DNA of 64,000 nucleotides, taken from NCBI RefSeq assembly GCF_003062295.1, contig NZ_PYCN01000003.1, forward strand, positions 1-64,000, given 5' to 3'. The stretch is from Bradyrhizobium algeriense (GTDB lineage Bacteria; Pseudomonadota; Alphaproteobacteria; Rhizobiales; Xanthobacteraceae). The translations under genes were made by a program, and so were the position numbers. Positions within the stretch are counted from its first letter, which is position 1, and each line of letters starts with the position of its first letter. The notes beneath the pieces were generated by a model that had not been told where the DNA came from, made no database searches, and saw nothing but the letters and a program-made list of their open reading frames with translations. This document shows, piece after piece, positions 10,107 to 19,705 of the stretch.

Positions 10107-11458
10107 GCGCTCTTCTCGTCTTCGTCCTTGAACAGGTCCTCGCGCGAGACTTTCTTCTCGGTCACGTTGGCGAGTTCGAGGATGAAATCGACCACCTTGT
10201 CTTCATAAATCGGCGCACGAAGCTGGGCCAGCGCATTGGCATTGCTGCGATAGTAGTCCCAGACTTCCTTCTCGCGGCCCGGCATCGAACGCGCACGCTC
10301 GATCACCGCGCGGCCGACTTCGTCATCGGTCACGGTGATCTTGTTCTTCTCGCCGATTTCCGACAGTACGAGGCCGAGCCGGACGCGGCGGTCGGCAATC
10401 TTCTTGTACTCTTCCTTCGCGGCCTCTTCGGTGGTGTCCTCGTCTGCAAAGGTTTTGCCTGAGGATTCCATCTCGGCCTTGATCGAGTTCCACATCAGGT
10501 TGAATTCTTCCTCGATCAGCGACGGCGGCGCCTCGAATTTGTGGCTGTCGTCCAGACGGTCGAGCAGCGCGCGCTTGACGCGCTGGCGCGTGGCCCCTGC
10601 AAACTCGGCGACCAGACGCTCGCGTGCGGCCTCCTTCAGCTTGTCGATCGATTCCAGGCCGAGCGTTTTGGCAAACTCGTCGTCGACCTTGGTTTCACCC
10701 GGGGCTTCGATCAGGGTTGCGGTGGTCTCGAACTCGGCCGGCTGGCCGGCGAGCTTCTCGCTCGCGTAATTCTTCGGGAACGACACTTTCAGGGTGCGGG
10801 TCTCCCCTGTTCCCATACCGACGAGCTGTTCCTCAAAACCCGGAATGAATTGTCCGGCGCCGATCACCACCGGAATTCCCTCGCCGGTGCCGCCGTCGAA
10901 CAGTTCGCCGTTGATGCTGCCCTTGAAGCTGATGGTGACGCGATCGCCGGTTTCGGCCTTGGCGCCCTCGGCCTTCGCGGCATAGGGACGGTTCTGGTCG
11001 GCGATGCGCTTGATGGCCTCATCGACCTCGGCTTCGGTCACTTCGACCACGGGCTTCTCCACCGAGAAGGTCTTGAAATCGGCGAGTTGGATCGTCGGCA
11101 CCACCTCGATCGCAACCGTGTAGGTCAGGTCGGTCTTGCCGGCGAGCAGCTCCTCGACCTCGTTCTGCTCGGTCGGCATGGTGATCTTCGGCTCGGTCGC
11201 GAGGCGGAAACCGCGATCGGTGAAGATCTGCGTGTTGGTGTCGCGGATGGTCTGGTCGATGGTCTCGGCCATGACAGAGCGGCCGTACACCTTCTTCAGG
11301 TGGCTCACCGGCACCTTGCCGGGGCGGAAGCCGTTGAGCTTCACCTTGTCCTTGAGGTCGACCAGCTTGGCGCCCGCCTTGGCATCGAGATCCGATGCGG
11401 GAACGCTGACCTTGAACTCGTGCTTCAATCCCTCGGCGAGGGTTTCGGTGACCTGCAT
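10100..11458 (-). CDS. tig: Trigger factor
   Basis: A 452-residue ribosome-associated chaperone that meets nascent chains at the exit tunnel. The N-terminal ribosome-binding signature [18 protein letters not shown] is intact. It is followed by an FKBP-type PPIase domain ([24 protein letters not shown] ... [18 protein letters not shown]) and a long helical C-terminal chaperone domain, ending in an acidic-basic tail ([15 protein letters not shown]). It is first in the tig-clpP-clpX-lon block. A tRNA-Leu on the same strand lies 165 bp upstream. Confidence 0.97.
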   Translation of the reverse strand: MQVTETLAEGLKHEFKVSVPASDLDAKAGAKLVDLKDKVKLNGFRPGKVPVSHLKKVYGRSVMAETIDQTIRDTNTQIFTDRGFRLATEPKITMPTEQNEVEELLAGKTDLTYTVAIEVVPTIQLADFKTFSVEKPVVEVTEAEVDEAIKRIADQNRPYAAKAEGAKAETGDRVTISFKGSINGELFDGGTGEGIPVVIGAGQFIPGFEEQLVGMGTGETRTLKVSFPKNYASEKLAGQPAEFETTATLIEAPGETKVDDEFAKTLGLESIDKLKEAARERLVAEFAGATRQRVKRALLDRLDDSHKFEAPPSLIEEEFNLMWNSIKAEMESSGKTFADEDTTEEAAKEEYKKIADRRVRLGLVLSEIGEKNKITVTDDEVGRAVIERARSMPGREKEVWDYYRSNANALAQLRAPIYEDKVVDFILELANVTEKKVSREDLFKDEDEKSAA

Positions 11459-11622
11459 GGTGTCAATCTTCTTCCGCTTGCGCCGGGCCAGACAGGCCCG
11501 GCAGTGTCAAATGTTCGAGGCTTGGCCTTGCAGCCTGCGCCGGTGGTTCGGCGGACCTTGGCTCCCCCGATGGGGAAGCAGGCCCTCCAGTATTCGTCAT
11601 GCAAACGCTTGGATAGAGCGCT

Positions 11623-11707
11623 TGGTGCGGGCGGAGGGACTCGAACCCCCACAACTTTCGTCACTGGAACCTAAATCCAGCGCGTCTACCAGTTCCGCCA
11701 CGCCCGC
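11623..11707 (-). tRNA. tRNA-Leu (TAG)
   Basis: An 85-nt class II tRNA with a long variable arm. Acceptor GCGGGCG pairs with CGCCCGC, the D arm is TGGCGGAACTGGTAGACGC, the anticodon loop is TTTAGGT with anticodon TAG, the T arm is GGTTCGAGTCC, and CCA is encoded at 11623-11625. Confidence 0.95.
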
Positions 11708-11751
11708 GTGAAAAGCATCCATACCCGGCCGCGATGCCGCGGGCGGCGGGC

Positions 11752-11781
11752 TTATAACATGAGCCTACACCTCCGCAGCAA
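11752..11781 (-). promoter_or_regulatory. Putative promoter of tRNA-Leu
   Basis: The minus strand shows TTGCTG (11776-11781), an 18-base spacer, then TTATAA (11752-11757), about 45 bp upstream of the mature tRNA. Confidence 0.45.
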
Positions 11782-11844
11782 AAAAATGGCCCTTTTTGAC
11801 AGCACCGGGGCAAGGCGTCACAGCTAGGACAGGCACAACAAAAA

Positions 11845-13188
11845 ATGGTCCGCATTGGTCCGATGGCAAGCCCCGAATTCCCGCTGGATCGACGTGAACT
11901 GATGGCTGGTTTGGGGGCGGCCGCGCTGGTCCCGATATGGCCCGTGGCAGGCCGGGCCCAACAAGGTAATCCCCAAGGCCGGCCCTCCCTGGCATTGCAG
12001 GCCAAGCCCGACAGCCTGGCACTCCGCTCGGGAAGCGCGGTCACACCAATCTGGTCGCTGCAAGGGCCTGAACTCACCTTCAAGCGCGGCGATACCCTCG
12101 CAATCGACTTTGGCAATGGGCTGCCGGTGCCCGCCATCCTCAACTGGCGAGGGATCGATGGCGCCTCGGCAACCGAACCGCTGACGGGCCGGCCGCAGCT
12201 CGCAGCCGGCGGCAAGGACGCTGCGCAACTGCTGCTGCGCCACGCCGGGACCTTCCTCTGCGAATCCGGGCTGCTTGGCGATGGTCAGGCTCAACCATCA
12301 CGGCCACGGCCATTGATCGTCCGGGAAACCGAGCCTGTCGCTGTCGACCGCGACGAGGTTCTCCTGATTGAGGACTGGCGGGTAAGACTGGATGGAACCG
12401 CGATGGCACCGGGGACCGATCCCGGAGACACCGTGCCAGTCCATACGATTAACGGCCGGACTTCGCTCGATCTCTCAGTCCGGATCAACGAACGGATCAG
12501 GCTTCGCATCATCTGCGGCTGTCAACGCTCTGTTATTGCACTCAAACTGGAGGGGCTCGAGGTCCGCGTGATGGCCGTCGACGGCCAACCATCCGAGCCG
12601 TTCCAGGCCCGAAATGGCGCGGTGGTGCTGGCGCCGGGCGGCCGGATCGATGCGTTTATCGACGTCACCGCGGTGGCCAGCACCGAAACCCCGATCCTGC
12701 TGCACGATGGCAAGGAAGCCCGCCCGATCGGCAAGATTCGCGTCGCCAGCGAACCGCCGATCCGCACGGCTCCGCTGCCCCCGGCCCCGCCACTGCCCTC
12801 CAACGGCCTCCCCGAACGGCTCGACCTCAAGAACGCCACACGAGTCGATCTGCCCCTCGGCGGACCATCGGGCGACTGGGTGGCGCCGGCCAAATTCATC
12901 GCCACCGCCCCGCCCGCCTTCCGCACCAAGGCCGGCCGCGTGGCGGTGCTGGCCCTCACCAACCGCGCCGCCATCGCCACCGTCTTCCACCTCCACGGTC
13001 ATCATTTCCGGCTGCTGGACCGGCTCGACGATGGCTGGAAGCCATTCTGGCTGGATACGCTGGCGATCGAGCCCGGCCAGACCCAGCGCATCGCCTTTTT
13101 GGCCGAACATGCCGGGCGCTACCTGATCGAATCCGTGGCGACCGACTGGGCGGCGCCGCGGCTGGTGCGGTGGTACGTTGTCGAGTGA
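11845..13188 (+). CDS. Multicopper-oxidase-fold protein lacking most copper ligands
   Basis: This 447-residue exported protein has a twin-arginine signal (DRRELMAGLGAAALVP, residues 15-30) followed by the three-cupredoxin layout of FtsP/CotA-like oxidases (VDRDEVLLIEDWRV; NGRTSLDLSVRINERIRLRI; FWLDTLAIEPGQTQRIAF). The metal sites are largely gone. HWHG reads NWRG (100-103), the next HxH position reads CES (139-141), and the C-terminal HCHxxxH region reads LIES...DWAAP (from 427). Only HLHGH (382-386) is kept. It may be a structural or binding protein rather than an oxidase. M7 at 11863 is an alternative start. The next gene starts 11 bp after its stop, probably co-transcribed. Confidence 0.8.
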   Translation: MVRIGPMASPEFPLDRRELMAGLGAAALVPIWPVAGRAQQGNPQGRPSLALQAKPDSLALRSGSAVTPIWSLQGPELTFKRGDTLAIDFGNGLPVPAILNWRGIDGASATEPLTGRPQLAAGGKDAAQLLLRHAGTFLCESGLLGDGQAQPSRPRPLIVRETEPVAVDRDEVLLIEDWRVRLDGTAMAPGTDPGDTVPVHTINGRTSLDLSVRINERIRLRIICGCQRSVIALKLEGLEVRVMAVDGQPSEPFQARNGAVVLAPGGRIDAFIDVTAVASTETPILLHDGKEARPIGKIRVASEPPIRTAPLPPAPPLPSNGLPERLDLKNATRVDLPLGGPSGDWVAPAKFIATAPPAFRTKAGRVAVLALTNRAAIATVFHLHGHHFRLLDRLDDGWKPFWLDTLAIEPGQTQRIAFLAEHAGRYLIESVATDWAAPRLVRWYVVE

Positions 13189-13198
13189 GGAGCAAGCC

Positions 13199-14284
13199 AT
13201 GAGCAAACCGGTTCCGGCGATCCGCAGCGTCAAGGCGCGAGCCCTCGTGGTGCCGCTCGCGCGTCCTGTGAAGAACGCCTTCGGCGTGTTCGATGTGGCC
13301 CCGCTGGTCCTGATCGATGTCGAAACCGATCAGGGCATTACCGGCCACTCCTACATTTTTGCCTACGCCAGGCTGACACTGAAGCCGCTGGTGCATCTGA
13401 TCGAAGAAATTGGGCGAGAGCTGATCGGCAAGCCGATCGCGCCTTACGACTTGATGGCGGCGATGGACGCCAAATTCCGCCTGCTCGGCTGGCAGGGCCT
13501 CGTCGGCATGGCGGTGTCCGGCCTCGACATGGCCTATTGGGACGCACTTGGGCAGATCTCAGGTCGGCCAGTGGCCGAACTGCTCGGCGGATCGGCAAAA
13601 CCGATCAGGGCCTACGACAGCTATGGCGTCGTCGATCCCGTTGCCGACGAGAGGGCGCTGCGCCGCTCGCTCGAACAGGGTTTTCGCGGCATCAAGATCA
13701 AGGTCGGCGACGGCGATGCCGCCAATGACGAGCGGATGGTCAAGGGCGTGCGCGCCCTCCTCGGCCCTGACGTCGCGCTGATGATCGACTTCAACCAGTC
13801 ACTCGATCCGGCCGAAGCGGCGCGCCGTATCGCCCGCCTCGAACCCTACGATCTGCACTGGATCGAAGAACCGGTGCCGCAGGAAAACCTGTCGGGACAC
13901 GCCAAGGTGCGCGACACTTCACCGACACCGATTCAGGCCGGCGAGAACTGGTGGTTCCCGCGCGGCTTCGCGGAAGCGATCGAAGCCGGCGCCAGCGATT
14001 TCATCATGCCCGACCTGATGAAGTGCGGCGGCGTCACCGGCTGGCTGCAGGTCGCAGCCCAAGCGGAAGCCGCCAATATTCCGATGTCGAGCCATCTGTT
14101 TGCGGAGGCCAGCGCCCATATGCTGGCGGTGACACCAACCGCGCACTGGCTCGAATTCCTCGATTTTGCCAGCGTGATTCTCGCTCACCCGGCCAAGATC
14201 GTCGACGGCACGGTCACGGCAAGAGGGCCCGGCCTTGGGCTGGATTGGAACGAGGCGGCAGTGGCGAAGTATCAGGTTGGATAA
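13199..14284 (+). CDS. Mandelate racemase/muconate lactonizing enzyme family protein (enolase superfamily)
   Basis: A 361-residue TIM-barrel enzyme that enolises a carboxylate substrate on Mg2+. The complete mandelate-racemase-subgroup set is visible at a constant offset of two residues from Pseudomonas mandelate racemase: K166 and K168 (GIKIKV), metal ligands D197, E223 and E249, the D272-H299 dyad (MPDLMK; SSHL), and E319. A racemase, or a sugar-acid or 2-hydroxyacid enzyme, is therefore likely; the substrate is unknown. The ATG at 13199 has GAGGAG overlapping the upstream stop, so it is probably translated together with the cupredoxin-like gene. Confidence 0.88.
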   Translation: MSKPVPAIRSVKARALVVPLARPVKNAFGVFDVAPLVLIDVETDQGITGHSYIFAYARLTLKPLVHLIEEIGRELIGKPIAPYDLMAAMDAKFRLLGWQGLVGMAVSGLDMAYWDALGQISGRPVAELLGGSAKPIRAYDSYGVVDPVADERALRRSLEQGFRGIKIKVGDGDAANDERMVKGVRALLGPDVALMIDFNQSLDPAEAARRIARLEPYDLHWIEEPVPQENLSGHAKVRDTSPTPIQAGENWWFPRGFAEAIEAGASDFIMPDLMKCGGVTGWLQVAAQAEAANIPMSSHLFAEASAHMLAVTPTAHWLEFLDFASVILAHPAKIVDGTVTARGPGLGLDWNEAAVAKYQVG

Positions 14285-14293
14285 CGCGTCGCC

Positions 14294-14749
14294 TTACGGG
14301 CGCGTCCAGAAATAGCGCGCGTCCGATTCCTTTTCTTCATTGCCGGCGCCGTCGGTTTCCTCGACGAGCGCAAAACCCCGCGCTTCGTAAAAGCGTCGCG
14401 CTCTCAGATTTCGCTGAAGCGTCCAAAGCTGGAGGCAATCGAACGTGCGCTTTGCGATCTGCAGCAATTCGCTGCCGACGCCGCGTCCTTGTACTTCCGG
14501 CAGCACGTACAACTGGTCGATCCAGTCGCTTCGGAAGGCGATGATTCCGGCCAACGAACCGCCCTCGAAAGCCCCGTGCACCTGACATCCCGTGAACACG
14601 CGTTCCCGGTAGAACCATCGATCCTCGTCAGGCGTGTGCAAACCGGTAAGCCAAGGCAACGCATGGTCGAACGCCGTGCGATGGACGCGCGCCGCCGCGT
14701 CCATATCATCGAGTTCGAGTTGCCTAATACTCAATCCCGAACCCGTCAT
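14294..14749 (-). CDS. GNAT-family N-acetyltransferase
   Basis: A 151-residue GNAT protein with the acetyl-CoA pyrophosphate-binding signature QGRGVGSELL after the beta-4 strand LYVLPEV, and the C-terminal RNLRARRFYEARGFALVEE motif typical of the family. The acceptor is unknown. It converges with the enolase-superfamily gene. On its own strand its first 26 bp overlap the end of the NAD(P)H-hydrate repair gene, so the two are probably translationally coupled. Confidence 0.85.
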   Translation of the reverse strand: MTGSGLSIRQLELDDMDAAARVHRTAFDHALPWLTGLHTPDEDRWFYRERVFTGCQVHGAFEGGSLAGIIAFRSDWIDQLYVLPEVQGRGVGSELLQIAKRTFDCLQLWTLQRNLRARRFYEARGFALVEETDGAGNEEKESDARYFWTRP

Positions 14750-16223
14750 AGAGTCGCCTGAACACCGCGGGCAGCACCTCCGGCAAATCTTCGGCGATCA
14801 GCCCCGGTCCCGCCTCGCCGGCAGCTTCGCCGTGCATCCAGACGCCGATGCAGGCGGCCTCGAACGTTGGCACGCCTTGCGCCAGCATCCCTGCGATCAT
14901 TCCAGCCAGCACGTCGCCGGCGCCGGCGGTGGCGAGCCACGGCGGCGCGTTGGAAGCAATGCTGGCGCGGCCATCCGGTGATGCCACCACCGTATCCGGC
15001 CCCTTCAACAGCACTACCGCGCCGCAGCGTACGGCGGCGTCGCGCACCCGCTCCAGTTTGGAGCGGCCGGGATGCTTGTTGCTGATGTCGCTGAACAGGC
15101 GCGGAAACTCGCCCTCATGCGGGGTCAGCACGACGTGGGCGTCCTCGGCAGCCTTGATCGCTTCAAACAACCGCTCCGGCGCTTCGGCAAAACTCGTCAG
15201 CGCGTCGGCGTCGAGCACGAGGCCGCGTTTCGCCGACAGTGCGGTGTGGACGAGATCGCGCGTCCGGGCGCTGACGCCGGCGCCCGGCCCGATCACGATG
15301 GAATTGAGGCGCCTGTCGCTGACCATGTCGGCGAATTCGACCACGGTATCGACGGGGCGAACCATCACCGCGGTCAGCGCCGCGGCATTCACGGCCAACG
15401 CGTCGCGCGGCGAGGCCAAGGTCACCAGCCCGGCCCCCGCCCGTAAGGCGCCGCGGGCCGCGAGCCGCGCCGCGCCGGTCGACGCCAGTTCGCCCGACAG
15501 CACGACGGCGTGACCGCGGGCATATTTGTGGCCGTCGATGTCAGGCACGGCGAAGGATTTTTGCCAGCTCTGCGGAACGTTCTCAAATGTCCGCGGCGCG
15601 ATCTCCTCGAGCACCTGCGCATCGATGCCGATATCGGCGACGCGGACCCGGCCGCAATGCTTGCGCCCCGGCATCAACAGATGCGCCGGCTTGCGGCGGA
15701 AGAAGGTCACGGTCTCCACGGCGTTGATCGCGGCACCCATCACCGCGCCGGTCGTGCCGTTGATCCCGCTCGGCAGGTCGACCGCAAGCACCGGCGCACC
15801 GTTGGCGTTGACCGCCTCGATCACCTCGAGCGGGTCGCCCTTGATCGGACGATTGAGCCCGGCACCGAACAGCGCATCGATGATCAGCGCCGGCTTGCCG
15901 ATCGCCTGCGGGTTGAACGGCAGCACCGGATACTTCCAGCCACGTGCAGCGAGCGCGGCATCGCCCTGCAGGCTGTCGCGCTCGCACAGCAGGATGACCG
16001 ACACTTCGCGGCCGCGCGCCGCCAGTTCGGCCGCCGCCACAAAACCGTCGCCGCCATTGTTGCCGCGGCCGGCGACCACCATGATGGGTCCTTCCTCGAC
16101 GAGAGCCATTGCGGCCTCCGCCACGGCTTGCCCCGCGCTCATCATCAGCGCGAAGCCCGGCGTGCCGGCGGTAATCGTCAACCGGTCGGCACGCTCCATC
16201 TCAGTCGTGGTCAAAACTTCCAT
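14724..16223 (-). CDS. nnr: Bifunctional NAD(P)H-hydrate epimerase / ADP-dependent NAD(P)H-hydrate dehydratase
   Basis: A 499-residue fusion that repairs hydrated NADH and NADPH. The N-terminal YjeF_N epimerase domain (about 1-210) has GRGNNGGDGFVAA and VLAVDLPSGINGTTGA. The C-terminal carbohydrate-kinase-like dehydratase domain has VLTPHEGEFPRLF, LLKGPDTVVASP, and the terminal ATAGAGDVLAGMIAG nucleotide site. The start MEVLTTTEMERAD at 16223 fits the family; a longer frame to 16301 adds unrelated sequence. It is divergent from glnB and overlaps the GNAT gene at its 3' end. Confidence 0.93.
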   Translation of the reverse strand: MEVLTTTEMERADRLTITAGTPGFALMMSAGQAVAEAAMALVEEGPIMVVAGRGNNGGDGFVAAAELAARGREVSVILLCERDSLQGDAALAARGWKYPVLPFNPQAIGKPALIIDALFGAGLNRPIKGDPLEVIEAVNANGAPVLAVDLPSGINGTTGAVMGAAINAVETVTFFRRKPAHLLMPGRKHCGRVRVADIGIDAQVLEEIAPRTFENVPQSWQKSFAVPDIDGHKYARGHAVVLSGELASTGAARLAARGALRAGAGLVTLASPRDALAVNAAALTAVMVRPVDTVVEFADMVSDRRLNSIVIGPGAGVSARTRDLVHTALSAKRGLVLDADALTSFAEAPERLFEAIKAAEDAHVVLTPHEGEFPRLFSDISNKHPGRSKLERVRDAAVRCGAVVLLKGPDTVVASPDGRASIASNAPPWLATAGAGDVLAGMIAGMLAQGVPTFEAACIGVWMHGEAAGEAGPGLIAEDLPEVLPAVFRRLYDGFGIEY

Positions 16224-16418
16224 GCCGAATCCTCGATCCGTCGGCCTTTTCTGGAGGCATATCCACGTCGCACCCCGCGGCCCTCCCGGCCTCGCCTGCA
16301 CATGAATTGATCGATTTGCCTATTTTGTAAGCTTCGCTATCATACGTCGTCCGGCTCAACCTCTTCCACTTGCCCGTTAAAAGTCTGATAACGTTTCAAA
16401 ATCAGCCGCGTTAACAAC

Positions 16419-16436
16419 TTGGCATAGACCCTGCTT
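16419..16436 (+). promoter_or_regulatory. Sigma-54 (RpoN) promoter of glnB
   Basis: TTGGCATAGACCCTGCTT has the invariant GG (16421-16422) and GC (16433-16434) separated by exactly 10 bases, as required for RpoN -24/-12 elements. It lies 160 bp upstream of the glnB start. A site for the activator NtrC would be expected upstream, but I could not recognise one between 16300 and 16418. Confidence 0.65.
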
Positions 16437-16469
16437 TTGAGGAAGCCGGTTGGAAAACCGAGCACATGA

Positions 16470-16934
<465 letters not shown>

Positions 16935-17083
16935 GCCGGGTGCTATCCGAATTTTGCGACTGAAAAACAAGAAAAGGGCTGCTCCGGCGGCCTGATTTCG
17001 TTCGCGATACCTCAACCGATCGTCTGCGAAGTCTCGTTGTCGCTAGATTCCTGGAAACCGTCCCGCAGCCAAAAGGGGTATTC

Positions 17084-18493
17084 ATGAAGACCGCCAAAGA
17101 CGTCCTGAAATCGATCAAGGACAACGACGTCAAATACGTCGACCTGCGCTTCACCGATCCGCGCGGCAAGTGGCAGCACGTGACCTTCGACGTCAGCATG
17201 ATCGAAGAAGACACCTTTGCTGAAGGCCAGATGTTCGACGGTTCCTCGATCGCCGGCTGGAAGGCGATCAACGAATCCGACATGTGCCTGATGCCCGATC
17301 CGGTGACCGCGACGATCGACCCGTTCTTCGCCGAGACCACCATGGTCATCGTCTGCGACGTGCTCGAGCCGACCACCGGCGAGCCCTACAACCGCGACCC
17401 CCGCGGCATCGCCAAGAAGGCCGAGGCGATGGTAAAATCGTCTGGCGTCGGCGACACCGTGTTCTTCGGCCCCGAGGCCGAATTCTTCGTGTTCGACGAC
17501 GTGCGCTACCAGACCACGCCCTACAATACCGGCTTCAAGCTCGACTCCTCGGAACTGCCGATCAATTCGGACACCGAATATGAGGGCGGCAATCTCGGCC
17601 ACCGCATCCGCACCAAGGCCGGCTACTTCCCCGTGCCGCCGCAGGACTCCGTGCAGGACATGCGTTCCGAAATGCTCGGCGCCATGGCCAAGATGGGCGT
17701 CAAGGTCGAGAAGCATCACCATGAAGTCGCTTCCGCCCAGCACGAGCTCGGCATGAAGTTCGACACCATGACGCTGATGGCCGACCAGATGCAGATCTAC
17801 AAATACTGCATCCACCAGGTCGCCCACATCTACGGCAAGACCGCCACCTTCATGCCGAAGCCGGTCTATGGCGACAACGGCTCCGGCATGCACTGCCACC
17901 AGTCGATCTGGAAGGACGGCAAGCCGGTGTTCGCCGGCAACAAATACGCCGACCTCTCGGAGACCTGCCTCCACTACATCGGCGGCATCATCAAGCACGC
18001 AAAAGCGATCAACGCCTTCACCAACCCGTCGACCAATTCCTACAAGCGTCTGGTCCCGGGTTATGAAGCTCCCGTGCTGCTCGCCTACTCCGCGCGCAAC
18101 CGCTCGGCCTCCTGCCGCATCCCCTATACGGCAAACCCGAAGGCCAAGCGCGTCGAAGTCCGCTTCCCCGACCCGATGGCCAATCCCTATCTCGGCTTCG
18201 CCGCGATGCTGATGGCCGGCCTCGACGGCGTCAAGAACAAGATCGATCCGGGTCCGGCGATGGACAAGGACCTCTACGACCTTCCGAAGGAAGAGCTGAA
18301 GCAGATCCCGACCGTGTGCGGCTCGCTTCGCGAGGCGCTGGAAAACCTCGACAAGGACCGCGCGTTCCTCAAGGCCGGCGGCGTGTTCGACGACGACTTC
18401 ATCGACAGCTTCATCGAGCTGAAGATGACCGAAGTCGAGCGTTTCGAGATGACCCCGCATCCGGTCGAGTTCGACATGTACTATTCGCAGTGA
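17084..18493 (+). CDS. glnA: Glutamine synthetase type I (GSI)
   Basis: A 469-residue GSI-beta enzyme condensing glutamate and ammonia to glutamine. Visible signatures are [17 protein letters not shown], the ATP-binding region [29 protein letters not shown], the arginine-rich ENRS-like region ([15 protein letters not shown]), and the adenylylation-site region DLYDLPKEE with its tyrosine. PII (glnB) lies immediately upstream, and the pair is likely under RpoN control. A strong terminator follows at 18540. A decayed second copy of the gene's last roughly 50 codons lies 840 bp downstream. Confidence 0.98.
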   Translation: MKTAKDVLKSIKDNDVKYVDLRFTDPRGKWQHVTFDVSMIEEDTFAEGQMFDGSSIAGWKAINESDMCLMPDPVTATIDPFFAETTMVIVCDVLEPTTGEPYNRDPRGIAKKAEAMVKSSGVGDTVFFGPEAEFFVFDDVRYQTTPYNTGFKLDSSELPINSDTEYEGGNLGHRIRTKAGYFPVPPQDSVQDMRSEMLGAMAKMGVKVEKHHHEVASAQHELGMKFDTMTLMADQMQIYKYCIHQVAHIYGKTATFMPKPVYGDNGSGMHCHQSIWKDGKPVFAGNKYADLSETCLHYIGGIIKHAKAINAFTNPSTNSYKRLVPGYEAPVLLAYSARNRSASCRIPYTANPKAKRVEVRFPDPMANPYLGFAAMLMAGLDGVKNKIDPGPAMDKDLYDLPKEELKQIPTVCGSLREALENLDKDRAFLKAGGVFDDDFIDSFIELKMTEVERFEMTPHPVEFDMYYSQ

Positions 18494-18539
18494 TCCCGCG
18501 CGGCGTTCGCGCCGCCCGTATCACCATCCAACAATGCGA

Positions 18540-18571
18540 AAGGCGCTCCTTGCGGGGCGCCTTTTGTTTTT
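18540..18571 (+). terminator. Rho-independent terminator of glnA
   Basis: A 10-bp stem (AAGGCGCTCC / GGGGCGCCTT, one T-G pair) with a TTGC loop is followed by TTGTTTTTG. A near-identical copy occurs at 19502-19535. Confidence 0.9.
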
Positions 18572-18777
18572 GTGTAGGAAAGTCAGGCGTTTCGGCGGCG
18601 TGGTTCGTGCACTCATACGGCCGAATGCCGCCGCGAATTCCGCTCATATGGCCGTAAGCGATCGATGGACCATGTTTCCACTGCCCGCCTGTACGGCCGT
18701 TATAGGTCGGAACGGGAACATCGCAGTGTCGCTGCGCGTTGAGGGGGTCCATCAAATGCGTCGACGGAGGGACGCCC

Positions 18778-19308
18778 ATGACCAAAGCAATGCTGTATAG
18801 AAAAACGTTGAATAGTCTCGCAACCACATGCGCCGCCCTGGCGCTCGCCCTCGCCGTGGCTCCGGCCACGGCTCAGGACACCGGGCGGACAAGGGTCGGC
18901 ACGCTCACCTGCAACATATCGCCCGGTGTCGGCCTCGTTGTCGGAGGGCAGCGGCAACTGAGCTGCATCTATGCGTCAGCGAAAGGTAGGGCACGCGAGG
19001 CTTATGAGGGCACCGTCAGCACGCTTGGCCTCGACATCGGTGCTACGACCGGCGGCCAGCTGGCCTGGGCGGTCTTCGCGCCTGCAACGCTGCCCCGGGG
19101 GGCATTGGCGGGAACCCATACCGGTGCGACCGCCGGCGGCACAGTCGGCGCCGGAGCGAGTGCCAACGTCCTGGTTGGAGGCCCGGACCGCAGGATCATC
19201 ATGCAGCCGGCATCCGTTCAGGGGCAGACGGGCGTGAATATTGCTGCAGGCGTATCCACAATGGAGCTGCGGCCGGCCGCTGCGCCCGCACGTCGTGTGG
19301 CCCAGTGA
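18778..19308 (+). CDS. DUF992 family secreted protein
   Basis: A 176-residue protein with a Sec signal peptide (hydrophobic ATTCAALALALAVAPATA, cleavage after TAQ) and the DUF992 core: GTLTCNISPGVG, a second cysteine in LSCIY, then glycine/alanine-rich repeats (GTHTGATAGGTVGAGASANVLVGG) and QGQTGVNIAAGV. DUF992 proteins are common in Rhizobiales and have no established function; a periplasmic or outer-membrane location is likely. ATG 18778 has GGAGGGA upstream; an in-frame ATG at 18739 is less likely. It lies between glnA and a degenerate glnA 3' fragment. Confidence 0.85.
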   Translation: MTKAMLYRKTLNSLATTCAALALALAVAPATAQDTGRTRVGTLTCNISPGVGLVVGGQRQLSCIYASAKGRAREAYEGTVSTLGLDIGATTGGQLAWAVFAPATLPRGALAGTHTGATAGGTVGAGASANVLVGGPDRRIIMQPASVQGQTGVNIAAGVSTMELRPAAAPARRVAQ

Positions 19309-19330
19309 CGACATCATCGCTGGTGAACCA

Positions 19331-19459
19331 GTGGAAAACCTCGATAAGGACCGCGCCTTCCTTAAGAACGGCGGCGTGTTCGACGACAGCTTCATCGAGC
19401 TCAAGATGACCGAAGTCGAGCGCTTCGAGATGACCCCGCACCCGGTCTGTTCGCAGTGA
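19331..19459 (+). pseudogene. Truncated, decayed copy of the glnA 3' end
   Basis: The sequence encodes [19 protein letters not shown] then [20 protein letters not shown] and CSQ-stop, matching the last residues of glnA (18340-18493) except for two in-frame deletions of 12 and 15 bp and scattered, mostly silent, changes. It has no start codon or ribosome binding site of its own. The matching glnA terminator follows at 19502. It therefore looks like the remnant of a second glnA copy or a partial tandem duplication. Function is unlikely. Confidence 0.85.
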
Positions 19460-19501
19460 TCGTTGGCGGATTTTCCGCCGGCACACTGGCCGGGAAATGC
19501 G

Positions 19502-19535
19502 AAAGGCGCTCCTCGCGGGGCGCCTTTTGTTTTTG
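19502..19535 (+). terminator. Second copy of the glnA terminator
   Basis: An 11-bp stem (AAAGGCGCTCC / GGGGCGCCTTT, one T-G pair) with a TCGC loop is followed by TGTTTTTG. It differs from the glnA terminator at 18540 at only one or two positions and probably ends transcription of the DUF992 gene. Confidence 0.85.
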
Positions 19536-19705
19536 CGGCGGTCATTTCCGCCTCATGCCAGCAATCCGGGTTCCCGCGTGATCTTGCGGTTCCCGAATCC
19601 CAATGAAGTCAAAACTTCTCCTAAATCGTGGCGGTGATTGTCGCTTTTAGACCTCGCTGGCGAGGTACTGGTGCAGCAGAACAGATAAGAGGCGGTATCG
19701 ACCAA

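Noticed and set aside
17012..18460. Long minus-strand frame opposite glnA
   Set aside because: It is antisense to glnA, whose family signatures are complete.
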